Source: HdN1 sp964473645 (GTDB taxonomy: Bacteria > Pseudomonadota > Gammaproteobacteria > Pseudomonadales > Ketobacteraceae). Taken from it: 64,000 nucleotides of DNA. The position numbers were made by a program, and so were the translations under genes. The stretch is taken from assembly GCA_964473645.1 (NCBI GenBank), contig CAYYPW010000024.1:1-64000 (forward strand), in the 5' to 3' direction. The first letter of the stretch is position 1, and every line of letters starts with the position of its first letter. The notes under the pieces are model-generated. The model was given only the letters and a program-made list of their open reading frames with translations, was not told where the DNA came from and did no database searches. Shown here in pieces: positions 1-7,154 of this stretch.

Positions 1-806
1 AGGAAACTCTGGATGTTCCGGCGCTAGTAAAGTCCGTACTCGTCCACGTTACGGTCATAACGGCGTGCCTGGTGTCTTGGCAGTGTTCTGAGCCACGCGT
101 AGTGAAAATGCCCGCGCATGTAAAAGCGGTCGTGGTATCCAAAGGCTCACTGGCTGATCGGCCGATGCTGAAATCAAAGCCACAAGAGCAGCCGCCGAAA
201 AAAATTACGCAGCAGCCGCCTAAAAAGCCTGAGCCCAAAAAGCCCGAGCCACCCAAGCCACAACCCAAAAAGCCCGAACCACCCAAACCGGAGCCGAAAA
301 AACCGGAGCCGCCCAAGCCGCAACCGAAAAAGCCCGAGCCTAAAAAACCGGAACCCAAAAAGCCCGAGCCGAAGAAGCCCGAGCCCAAAAAACCTGAACC
401 GAAAAAGCCAGATCCAAGAGATTTTAGTGATCTGATTGATGAAGAGCTTGATGATTTGGCAAAACCGACTAAACCCACTAAAGCGTCGGATGCGCCCAGC
501 GCGAGTACATCGCCTGTGGTGGATAAATATTTGGCGGGCATCAGAGCTGACATCGAGCGCCGATGGACGCGTCCGCCACTGTCTCGTAACGGTATGAAGG
601 TAACCTTGCGCATATACTTGCTGCCAGGTGGGGAGCTGAATGATGTGCGGGTGGTCGAATCCAGTGGCAACGCCGCATTTGATCGCAGCGCATTGACAGC
701 GGTGCAGAAAGTGGGGCGCTTTACTGTGCCTTCAGACCCTGTAGAATTCGACCGCAACTTCAGGCAATTCACCGTTTTGTTCAATCCCGATGATTTGACC
801 TATTAG
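1..806 (+). CDS. tolA: TolA, cell envelope integrity protein (5' end outside window)
   Basis: Partial gene; the frame is open from base 3 to the TAG at 804-806. The first visible residues form the single inner-membrane helix (about nt 27-80). A Lys/Pro/Glu-rich linker follows (about nt 195-420), built from KKPEP and PPKPQP units, which spans the periplasm. The last 95 residues are a TolA/TonB-type C-terminal domain (YLAGIRADIERRW, then GELNDVRVVESSGN). TolA links the TolQR motor to TolB-Pal during outer-membrane constriction. The GTG at 72 is not a plausible start because it would cut the membrane helix. tolB follows after 18 nt, so tolQR should lie just upstream of the window. The polyproline/lysine linker replaces the helical Ala/Lys linker of enteric TolA. 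Confidence 0.93.
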   Translation, partial: ETLDVPALVKSVLVHVTVITACLVSWQCSEPRVVKMPAHVKAVVVSKGSLADRPMLKSKPQEQPPKKITQQPPKKPEPKKPEPPKPQPKKPEPPKPEPKKPEPPKPQPKKPEPKKPEPKKPEPKKPEPKKPEPKKPDPRDFSDLIDEELDDLAKPTKPTKASDAPSASTSPVVDKYLAGIRADIERRWTRPPLSRNGMKVTLRIYLLPGGELNDVRVVESSGNAAFDRSALTAVQKVGRFTVPSDPVEFDRNFRQFTVLFNPDDLTY

Positions 807-824
807 ACAAAAGAGACTTGATAC

Positions 825-2120
825 ATGCGTTTCCAAGCTATTTTTAAGCTGTTCGCCCTGATTGCCCTGCTCTCAGTGGCAACGTTATCCAGAGCCGAGC
901 TGGCGATTGAAGTTAGCAAAGGCATGGACGATCCAACTCCCATTGCAGTGGTTCCCTTTGCTTGGGAATCCGGCGGGCGACCTACCGACGATATCGCCAC
1001 GATCATCTCTGCTGATATGCATCGCTCCGGCATGTTCAGCCCCTTGGCGCGCAGCGATATGCTTAGCTGGCCTACAAAGGCCGATCAGGTTTTCTTCCGT
1101 GACTGGAAAGTCCTTGGAACAGAGTATCTGGTGATTGGTCGCTGGTCAGAAGCGGGTGGCAAATACACTGCAAATTTCGATATTTTTGATGTCTTCCAAG
1201 GACGTGTCATGAAGTCGGCGAGCGCCACTGCCTCGAATCCTCGCTGGCTTGCGCACTACGTGGCAGACATTGTTTTTGAAACGCTCACCGGCATAAAAGG
1301 TGCGTTTGCCACCCGTTTGCTCTACGTCACCATGGAACGTCTGCAATACCGCAAACAGCGCTATCGCCTGCATATTTCGGATTCTGATGGCTTCAACGAA
1401 AAGACCATTCTCGACTCCTACGAACCCATTCTTTCGCCATCCTGGGCGCCAAATGGTCGTCATATTGCCTATGTCGCGTTCAAAAACAGTCATCCGGGAA
1501 TTTATATTCAGGACTCTGCAACCGGTTCGGCTCAACGTGTCACGTCGTTTCCTGGTTTGAACGGTGCACCGCGTTTTTCACCGGATGGACAAAAGCTTGC
1601 GATCACGCTTTCAAAAGACGGAAACCCTGAAATTTACGTGATGGATACGCGTTCACGTGCATTGCAACGTGTGACCAACCATTTCTCTATCGATACCGAA
1701 GCGAGCTGGTCACCTGACGGAAACTCCGTAATTTACACATCGGATCGCTCTGGCGGGCCACAAATTTATCGCCAATCACTTGCAACCGGGGCTATTGAAC
1801 GCTTAACATTCGACGGCAACTATAACGCGCGAGCTTCAATAACCCCGGATGGTCGTTTCTTGGCGATGGTTCACCAAGATACTGGTGGTTTCCAGATTGC
1901 GGTGCAAGATCTTGAGCGAGGATCATTCAGTATTCTGACCGATACCGCGCTCGATGAGTCGCCGAGTATCGCGCCGAATGGTATAATGGCGATTTATGCT
2001 ACGCTTGATCGTGGTCGTGGTGTTCTTGGGGTAGTTTCTATCGACGGCCGCGTGAAGGTGAGGTTGCCTTCGAGCGTCGGGGAGGTACGAGAGCCTGCTT
2101 GGTCGCCATTTATGTTTTAA
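825..2120 (+). CDS. tolB: TolB, periplasmic Tol-Pal beta-propeller
   Basis: 431 aa, the usual TolB length. Residues 1-24 are a signal peptide ending near SRA-E. An N-terminal alpha/beta domain (about 30-165) precedes a six-bladed WD/PD40-type propeller with repeated SPDG/SPSWAPNG blade motifs (about 200-425). TolB binds Pal and TolA and is thought to control when Pal lets go of peptidoglycan. ATG at 825 lies 18 nt after tolA and the two are surely co-transcribed. There is an 80-nt gap before pal, in which a separate pal promoter is possible but no clear hexamers are seen. Confidence 0.97.
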   Translation: MRFQAIFKLFALIALLSVATLSRAELAIEVSKGMDDPTPIAVVPFAWESGGRPTDDIATIISADMHRSGMFSPLARSDMLSWPTKADQVFFRDWKVLGTEYLVIGRWSEAGGKYTANFDIFDVFQGRVMKSASATASNPRWLAHYVADIVFETLTGIKGAFATRLLYVTMERLQYRKQRYRLHISDSDGFNEKTILDSYEPILSPSWAPNGRHIAYVAFKNSHPGIYIQDSATGSAQRVTSFPGLNGAPRFSPDGQKLAITLSKDGNPEIYVMDTRSRALQRVTNHFSIDTEASWSPDGNSVIYTSDRSGGPQIYRQSLATGAIERLTFDGNYNARASITPDGRFLAMVHQDTGGFQIAVQDLERGSFSILTDTALDESPSIAPNGIMAIYATLDRGRGVLGVVSIDGRVKVRLPSSVGEVREPAWSPFMF

Positions 2121-2200
2121 CCCGGTACTTCATCCTCTTTGGTTAGGTCGGATGCGGTGTCGTTTAACTTGCGTGATGTTCTACTTTTTAGGAGTTTTCT

Positions 2201-2707
2201 ATGTCCATTTTTAATCGTGGTCACCTGTTTGGTCTGATCGCTGCTGTTGCAATCGCTGGTTGCTCTAGCACCGAAGAGGCTACTGAGGACACTGGTTCTA
2301 CCACTGGTACTGCACCTGTTGCAACTGAAACCACTGGTGCTGCTACCGACACCACTTCCAGCCTGCTGAGCCAGCGCGTTGTGTACTTCGATTTCGACAA
2401 ATCAGCCATCCGCGCTGACGCGTACGAAACTCTGCAAGCTCATGCTCAGTACCTGGCTAACCACCAAGGCGCCACCATCCGTCTGGAAGGTCATGCTGAT
2501 GAGCGCGGCACCCGCGAATACAACATGGCACTCGGCGAGCGTCGTGCAAAAGCTGTTGTTAGCTTCCTGACTGCTAATGGTGCAGCTGGTTCACAATTCG
2601 AAGTTGTTAGCTACGGCGAAGAAAAGCCTTTGGCTGACGGCCACGAAGAAGGTTCATGGGCTCAAAACCGTCGCGCTGAGCTGGTTTACACGGCTGAAGC
2701 ACCCTGA
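2201..2707 (+). CDS. pal: Pal, peptidoglycan-associated outer-membrane lipoprotein
   Basis: 168 aa. Lipobox IAGC puts the acylated Cys at residue 21. A Thr/Ser/Glu-rich linker (22-50) leads to an OmpA-like peptidoglycan-binding domain (about 55-165) with the VYFDFDKS and LEGHADERGTREYN motifs typical of Pal/OprL. It tethers the outer membrane to peptidoglycan and partners TolB. A good Shine-Dalgarno (TAGGAG, 2189-2194) precedes the ATG. Its TGA shares one base with the cpoB ATG, so translation is coupled. Confidence 0.97.
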   Translation: MSIFNRGHLFGLIAAVAIAGCSSTEEATEDTGSTTGTAPVATETTGAATDTTSSLLSQRVVYFDFDKSAIRADAYETLQAHAQYLANHQGATIRLEGHADERGTREYNMALGERRAKAVVSFLTANGAAGSQFEVVSYGEEKPLADGHEEGSWAQNRRAELVYTAEAP

Positions 2708-3597
2708 TGCGATTGCGCGTTTTTTCTAACGCGTCCGCAGCACTGCTGATTGCAACGGTCGGGGTTTCCCCGGCCGTTGCCTATCCGCCTGTGGAACAGC
2801 GTTCTGCAGTTTCTGAAGGATCACAAGTCCTAGATCCCACCGATTACGGTCCTCGTTCTTACTCGTCTTCTGGCTCTGGCTCCAATATTTATGGAGGCGG
2901 TGCCTCGTCAAATACCTACAGTTCTTCACCCAAAACGGCGGCCAAGCCGGTGGCGGGTAATAACCAGTGGGAAATGGTCAATCAGCTCCAACAGTTGCAA
3001 GAAGAAGTGCAGCAACTTCGCGGCATGATTGAGCAACAAACCTTTGAAATCGAGCAGATGCGCAAACAACAGCGCGAACGTTATCTCGATCTCGATACTA
3101 GAATTGGTCGCTTGCAAGGTGGCGCAGTTTCCACCGGCTCCGTGTCATCGGGAACCACAGAATCCGAAGCGGGCGTCGCTCAATCAGCAGCGTCCAGTCA
3201 GCCTCCGGCGGCTGCTACCAGCGATGAAAAACAAGCGTATTCGGCAGCGCTTGAAAATGTTAAAGCCAAGCAATTTACAGCGGCGATCTCACAACTGGAA
3301 GCATTGCTGGTGGCCTCTCCCAATGGGCAGCTGGCTCCCAACTGTCATTATTGGTTGGGTGAATTGTATATGGTGAATGACCCGGCTGATTACGATAAGG
3401 CCAAGGCGCATTTCCAGCAGTTATTGAAGAATCACTCCGATCACGCGAAGGTGCCCGATGCGCTTTACAAGCTTGGCAAGTTGAGTGCTCTCAAAGGGGA
3501 TCGCGATCGCGCCAAAATCTATTTTGACCGTGTAATCAAAGAGTTTCCGGATGCGCAAGCCTCGGTCCTGGCAAAGGATTACCTCAAGAGGCTCTAG
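2707..3597 (+). CDS. cpoB: CpoB (YbgF), Tol-associated periplasmic TPR protein
   Basis: 296 aa. Signal peptide with cleavage near AVA-YPP (residue 26). A Ser/Gly/Tyr-rich segment (40-75) is followed by a trimerising coiled coil (about 82-135, heptad Leu/Ile/Met). After a Ser/Ala linker come three TPR repeats (about 175-295, with NCHYWLGELY and DALYKLGKLSALKGD). CpoB co-ordinates PBP1B activity with Tol-driven outer-membrane constriction in E. coli. The start overlaps pal by one base. A hairpin with 10-bp arms and one bulge lies at 3621-3653 after the stop, without a U-tract. Confidence 0.95.
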   Translation: MRLRVFSNASAALLIATVGVSPAVAYPPVEQRSAVSEGSQVLDPTDYGPRSYSSSGSGSNIYGGGASSNTYSSSPKTAAKPVAGNNQWEMVNQLQQLQEEVQQLRGMIEQQTFEIEQMRKQQRERYLDLDTRIGRLQGGAVSTGSVSSGTTESEAGVAQSAASSQPPAAATSDEKQAYSAALENVKAKQFTAAISQLEALLVASPNGQLAPNCHYWLGELYMVNDPADYDKAKAHFQQLLKNHSDHAKVPDALYKLGKLSALKGDRDRAKIYFDRVIKEFPDAQASVLAKDYLKRL

Positions 3598-3702
3598 TCA
3601 AATTCGATCGGCCTGCATAGGTGTGAGCGCTGTGGTGTTGTTTAGCGCCACACCCATGTGCCGTTCTGTCATAATACGATCGCGACAGTCCAGTCGCAGC
3701 AC

Positions 3703-3772
3703 TCCTGTAGCAGCTTTCCTTTAGGAGAAAGCCTGAAACAGCAAGCCTGTAGCAGAACGCCTGTAGCAGAAA
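3703..3772 (+). repeat. Five tandem imperfect 14-nt repeats upstream of queE
   Basis: The 250-nt gap between cpoB and queE holds five consecutive 14-nt units: TCCTGTAGCAGCTT, TCCTTTAGGAGAAA, GCCTGAAACAGCAA, GCCTGTAGCAGAAC and GCCTGTAGCAGAAA. A 13/14 match (GCCTGTAGCAGGAC) recurs at 14386-14399, over the stop codon of the MBL-fold gene. The rest of the gap shows no gene. Confidence 0.8.
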
Positions 3773-3847
3773 GCCCCTTGCTTTCGTAACGAATCAGGCA
3801 GCTAGGGAGGGGTGGGCCCGGTATTAGAGAACGCGGTAGTAGGGTGT

Positions 3848-4489
3848 ATGTCGCTACGTATTACAGAAATATTCTATTCGCTGCAGGGTGAAACCCGAAC
3901 AGTGGGTTTGCCCACTGTGTTCGTTCGCCTCACAGGGTGCCCATTGCGATGCCAGTATTGCGATACTGCCTACGCTTTTTCGGGCGGGCAAATGGCGTCG
4001 TTCGACGAAATCCTGGAAAAGATAGCAACCTATACCCCGCGTTATGTCACCGTTACGGGCGGAGAGCCACTCGCTCAACCGAACTGCTTGCCCTTGCTTA
4101 CAATCTTGTGTGATCGCGGTTATGAGGTTTCGCTTGAAACCAGCGGCGCCATTGATGTTGCAAATGTGGATGCACGCGTAGTGAAGGTGGTCGATTTAAA
4201 AACGCCTGACTCGCAAGAAATGCATCGCAATCTTTACGCCAATATCCAGCATCTCAATCCGCACGATCAGGTCAAGTTCGTGCTGTGTTCGCGTCGTGAT
4301 TACGACTGGGCGCGCGCCAAGTTGTTGGAGTTCGATCTGGTGAACCGAGTCCAGGACGTGCTTTTTTCCCCTTCCTTTGGCGAGCTCAATGCGACTGAAC
4401 TGGCTGAATGGATACTCAAGGACCGTCTCCAGGTTCGCATGCAAATTCAATTGCACAAACTGCTTTGGGCAGATGCCGCTGGGCATTGA
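3848..4489 (+). CDS. queE: QueE, 7-carboxy-7-deazaguanine synthase (radical SAM)
   Basis: 213 aa. Converts 6-carboxytetrahydropterin to 7-carboxy-7-deazaguanine in queuosine synthesis. The unusual radical-SAM cluster motif CPLRCQYC (CX3CX2C) sits near residues 29-36, followed by TVTGGEPLAQ. The start at ATG 3848 gives MSLRITEIFYSLQGE, which is where Pseudomonas homologues begin. An in-frame GTG at 3812 would add a non-conserved 12-residue leader and is rejected. queC lies 38 nt downstream and supplies the next pathway step. Confidence 0.95.
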   Translation: MSLRITEIFYSLQGETRTVGLPTVFVRLTGCPLRCQYCDTAYAFSGGQMASFDEILEKIATYTPRYVTVTGGEPLAQPNCLPLLTILCDRGYEVSLETSGAIDVANVDARVVKVVDLKTPDSQEMHRNLYANIQHLNPHDQVKFVLCSRRDYDWARAKLLEFDLVNRVQDVLFSPSFGELNATELAEWILKDRLQVRMQIQLHKLLWADAAGH

Positions 4490-4527
4490 TAGTTAAACCC
4501 CGAAAAAAAATTGTAGGAGAGCAGGGC

Positions 4528-5205
4528 ATGAATGAACGTAAGCGTGCCATCGTATTGCTGTCGGGTGGGCTGGATTCCGCGACATGCCTGGCCATGGCCA
4601 ATTCATCCGGCTATGAAACCTATGCACTCAGCTTTTCCTATGGGCAACGGCACAGTGTCGAGCTGGTGGCCTCTGATCGTGTAGCGAATCATCTGGGGGC
4701 CAGGGCGCATCGGGTGGCGACGATCGACTTGGCAGCGTTTGGCGGGTCTGCCCTGACCGATCCGGGTATTGCGGTGCCGTTGGTGCCGAGCGAGGGTATT
4801 CCGGTGACTTATGTGCCAGCGCGCAATACAGTGTTCTTGGCCTATGCCTTGGCCTGGGCCGAAGTATTGCAATCAAACGACATATTTATCGGGGTGAATG
4901 CTGTCGACTATTCCGGTTACCCAGACTGTCGCCCGGAATTCATTCAGGCGTTTCAGTCGATGGCAAATCTGGCTACAAAACGCGGCGTTGAGGGGCACAG
5001 CCTCAGAATTCACGCCCCCTTGATGCAGATGAGCAAAGCACAGATTATTCAGGAAGGCATGCGTCTGGGCGTTGATTATGCGCTGACGGTGTCCTGTTAC
5101 CAGGCCGATGCAGAGGGGTTGGCCTGTGGCGAATGCGACAGTTGTCGACTGCGTCGGGAAGGGTTCGAACAAGCGGGCGTTGGCGATCCGACCCGATATG
5201 CCTAA
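4528..5205 (+). CDS. queC: QueC, 7-cyano-7-deazaguanine (preQ0) synthase
   Basis: 225 aa. ATP-dependent conversion of 7-carboxy-7-deazaguanine to preQ0. The N-terminal PP-loop LLSGGLDSAT (residues about 10-19) is the ATP-pyrophosphatase motif. Four cysteines near the C-terminus (CYQ...CGECDSC) form the zinc site. ATG 4528 is preceded by AGGAGA at 4515-4520 and gives the expected MNERKRAIVLLSGG start. A longer in-frame extension to 4408 overlaps queE and is not conserved. Forms a queEC operon; the tRNA-Lys locus follows. Confidence 0.95.
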   Translation: MNERKRAIVLLSGGLDSATCLAMANSSGYETYALSFSYGQRHSVELVASDRVANHLGARAHRVATIDLAAFGGSALTDPGIAVPLVPSEGIPVTYVPARNTVFLAYALAWAEVLQSNDIFIGVNAVDYSGYPDCRPEFIQAFQSMANLATKRGVEGHSLRIHAPLMQMSKAQIIQEGMRLGVDYALTVSCYQADAEGLACGECDSCRLRREGFEQAGVGDPTRYA

Positions 5206-5277
5206 TCTTCTGTTGGCAGCAACTCGTTGATCAAAAAAAACTTTTATAAATCAAGCAAATAAAAATCGAAAAAAGGC

Positions 5278-5305
5278 TTGTCATTTTTTAATGAATCAGT
5301 AATAT
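5278..5305 (+). promoter_or_regulatory. Candidate sigma-70 promoter for tRNA-Lys
   Basis: TTGTCA at 5278-5283, a 16-nt A/T-rich spacer and TAATAT at 5300-5305 lie 12 nt before the mature 5' end. A GC-rich discriminator (GCACCC) follows, as is usual for stringently controlled stable-RNA promoters. Position and composition support it; the -10 is only a 4/6 match. Confidence 0.5.
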
Positions 5306-5316
5306 ACGCACCCGTT

Positions 5317-5492
5317 GGGTCGTTAGCTCAGTTGGTANNNNNNNNNNNNNNNNNNNNNNNNNNNNNNNNNNNNNNNNNNNNNNNNNNNNNNNNNNNNNNN
5401 NNNNNNNNNNNNNNNNNNNNNNNNNNNNNNNNNNNNNGAGCAGTTGGCTTTTAACCAATTGGTCGATGGTTCGAGTCCATCACGACCCACCA
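5317..5492 (+). tRNA. tRNA-Lys (TTT), interrupted by an assembly gap
   Basis: Bases 5317-5337 are the first 21 nt of tRNA-Lys (acceptor and D-arm start) and 5438-5492 are the remaining 55 nt including the TTT anticodon and encoded CCA. Between them is a run of 100 N. Joined without the Ns the two parts give exactly one 76-nt tRNA identical to the complete copy at 5581. The gap may therefore be a placeholder inside a single gene, or may hide further tRNA copies or an inserted element. Confidence 0.75.
5338..5437. other. Assembly gap of 100 N
   Basis: Exactly 100 undetermined bases, the conventional scaffold-gap size, so the true length is unknown. Both edges lie inside tRNA-Lys sequence, which is also present intact 143 nt downstream; repeat-induced assembly breakage is the simplest cause. 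Confidence 0.97.
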
Positions 5493-5500
5493 TATTCTTC

Positions 5501-5569
5501 AGCCCGCTTGGCGATGCTCTTCATTGTAGAAAGTGATGAGTGAGCACGTTAGTCAAGTGGGCTTTTTGT
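5501..5569 (+). terminator. Terminator-like hairpin between tRNA-Lys copies
   Basis: AGCCCGCTTG at 5501-5510 pairs with CAAGTGGGCT at 5554-5563, followed by TTTTT. The loop of about 43 nt is long. The next tRNA starts 11-14 nt beyond the T-tract with no room for a promoter, so termination must be partial, or the hairpin serves processing. Confidence 0.5.
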
Positions 5570-5580
5570 TCCCGCATTGC

Positions 5581-5656
5581 GGGTCGTTAGCTCAGTTGGT
5601 AGAGCAGTTGGCTTTTAACCAATTGGTCGATGGTTCGAGTCCATCACGACCCACCA
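5581..5656 (+). tRNA. tRNA-Lys (TTT), complete copy
   Basis: 76 nt with full cloverleaf: 7-bp acceptor stem GGGTCGT/ACGACCC, D-arm with AGCTCAGTTGGT, anticodon loop CTTTTAA (TTT at 5614-5616), T-arm with GGTTCGAGTCC, and encoded CCA at 5654-5656. It has no promoter of its own in the 11 nt separating it from the preceding hairpin, so it is probably cut from a transcript that starts before the upstream copy. Confidence 0.97.
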
Positions 5657-5668
5657 CATACCTAAAAG

Positions 5669-5715
5669 GCCCGCTTGGCGCTGCGCTACACGGCAGAAAG
5701 TCAGCGGGCTTTTTA
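5669..5715 (+). terminator. Rho-independent terminator after tRNA-Lys
   Basis: GCCCGCT (5669-5675) pairs with AGCGGGC (5703-5709), followed by TTTTTA. The left arm and flank (GGCCCGCTTGGCG) resemble the hairpin after the first tRNA copy, suggesting the tRNA-plus-hairpin unit was duplicated as a block. Confidence 0.75.
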
Positions 5716-5747
5716 TTGCCTATCTTTCGCAATGCCCATTTCTTTGG

Positions 5748-5815
5748 CATGCCTAGTCATTTGTCATCTCTAATCATTCGTCATGGCTAGTCGCTTGCCA
5801 TGGCTAGTCGTTTGT
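5748..5815 (+). repeat. Four tandem 17-nt repeats downstream of tRNA-Lys
   Basis: Perfectly abutting 17-nt units: CATGCCTAGTCATTTGT, CATCTCTAATCATTCGT, CATGGCTAGTCGCTTGC and CATGGCTAGTCGTTTGT. The whole 5716-6033 stretch between the terminator and nadA carries no supported gene; a short frame crossing the tRNA is spurious. Confidence 0.8.
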
Positions 5816-6033
5816 GCCGCCAAGTGACTTGCAACACCAGCTGGTTTGTATAGATAGCGCCGTCCTTCTGTTCTTCGACAATGGGGCTGCGTGAGTGCTC
5901 GGCGCATCGCGGCCATTGAATCGCTGGTCATTTTTCATTATAAAGCACGCATTCAAATGGTATTACCCGGTCGTAGTGTTTGGCGCTCGACTGGAGGATA
6001 ATGCCCCCAAGCCAAACATTTTGGAGTCTTCGG

Positions 6034-7083
6034 ATGGTGCTGTCTCGCGAAGCTATCAGGAATCACCTGGATAATCTCAGCCATACGGAATCGCGTGATC
6101 CCGTGAAGGATGAGCAGTTGAAGGAGTTGATTCGCGCCAGGCTGCGGAAGGAGAACGCTGTTCTCGTTGCTCATTACTACACCGATGCCGTCATTCAAGC
6201 CTTGGCTGAAGAAACGGGAGGCTGCGTGTCCGACTCATTAGAGATGGCGCGCTTTGGCAAAGACCACCCGGCGTCTACGTTGGTGGTAGCTGGTGTTCGT
6301 TTTATGGGTGAAACGGCCAAGATCCTTAGCCCGGAAAAGCGTGTGTTGATGCCTACCCTGGAGGCGACCTGTTCGTTGGACCTGGGTTGCCCCATCGATA
6401 AATTCAGTGCTTTTTGTGATGCGCACCCCGACTACGAAGTGGTGGTGTATGCCAATACTTCGGCGGCAGTCAAAGCCCGTGCAGATTGGGTGGTGACATC
6501 TTCCATCGCGGTGGAACTGGTGGAGCATCTGGCCGCTCAGGGTAAGAGTATCCTGTGGGCGCCTGATCAACATCTTGGCAGCTATATCCAACAAAAAACC
6601 GGTGCCGACATGTTGCTGTGGGACAGCGCCTGCATTGTGCATGAGGAGTTTAAAGCCAAAGCATTGCAAGACCTTATGGCGGTCTACCCTGAGGCCGCAG
6701 TGCTGGTGCACCCCGAATCGCCCGCATCGGTTGTGGCTCTGGCCGATGTCGTGGGGTCTACGTCGCAAATTATTGCGGCTGCCAAACGAATGCCGAATCC
6801 TGTGTTCATTGTTGCCACCGATAAAGGCATTTTCTACAAGATGCAGCAGCAGGCACCGGGTAAAACCTTTATTGAGGCGCCCACTGCAGGTTCGGGCGCT
6901 ACTTGTCGTTCGTGCGCGCATTGCCCCTGGATGGCCATGAACGCACTGGAAAATCTCGCAGACGTGTTTGATCGCAATGACAATGAAATCTTGGTGCCTG
7001 CGGATATTGCAGCCAAAGCCATGATTCCGCTAGATCGTATGCTTGCCTTTGGTGCTGAATTAAAGCGTAGAAACAAGCTCTGA
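6034..7083 (+). CDS. nadA: NadA, quinolinate synthase
   Basis: 349 aa from ATG 6034. Condenses iminoaspartate with dihydroxyacetone phosphate to quinolinate in de novo NAD synthesis, using an oxygen-sensitive [4Fe-4S] cluster. Diagnostic segments are LVAHYYTDAVIQALAEETGG near the start, EATCSLDLGCP, DSACIVHEEF and CRSCAHCPWMAMN; the cluster Cys are among these. Upstream in-frame starts exist at 6001 (ATG) and 5980 (TTG). The ATG at 6034 is preferred because GGAG at 6023-6026 lies 7 nt before it. Monocistronic, convergent with the M48 peptidase gene. Confidence 0.95.
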   Translation: MVLSREAIRNHLDNLSHTESRDPVKDEQLKELIRARLRKENAVLVAHYYTDAVIQALAEETGGCVSDSLEMARFGKDHPASTLVVAGVRFMGETAKILSPEKRVLMPTLEATCSLDLGCPIDKFSAFCDAHPDYEVVVYANTSAAVKARADWVVTSSIAVELVEHLAAQGKSILWAPDQHLGSYIQQKTGADMLLWDSACIVHEEFKAKALQDLMAVYPEAAVLVHPESPASVVALADVVGSTSQIIAAAKRMPNPVFIVATDKGIFYKMQQQAPGKTFIEAPTAGSGATCRSCAHCPWMAMNALENLADVFDRNDNEILVPADIAAKAMIPLDRMLAFGAELKRRNKL

Positions 7084-7154
7084 AAAAGGCTTAAAAGTGC
7101 TCCTCGTAACTAACAGCCGGAGTGAGGTTCTACGGCTGTATGCTTGGAGCCTCG

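Noticed and set aside
3703..3772. CRISPR array
   Set aside because: The repeats abut without spacers and are only 14 nt long; the same holds for the 17- and 20-nt arrays.
5533..5790. An 85-codon frame downstream of the gap
   Set aside because: It runs through the intact tRNA-Lys and its terminator.
6238..6921. A 227-codon minus-strand frame inside nadA
   Set aside because: Shadow of a clearly conserved gene; His/Arg-rich translation with no motif.
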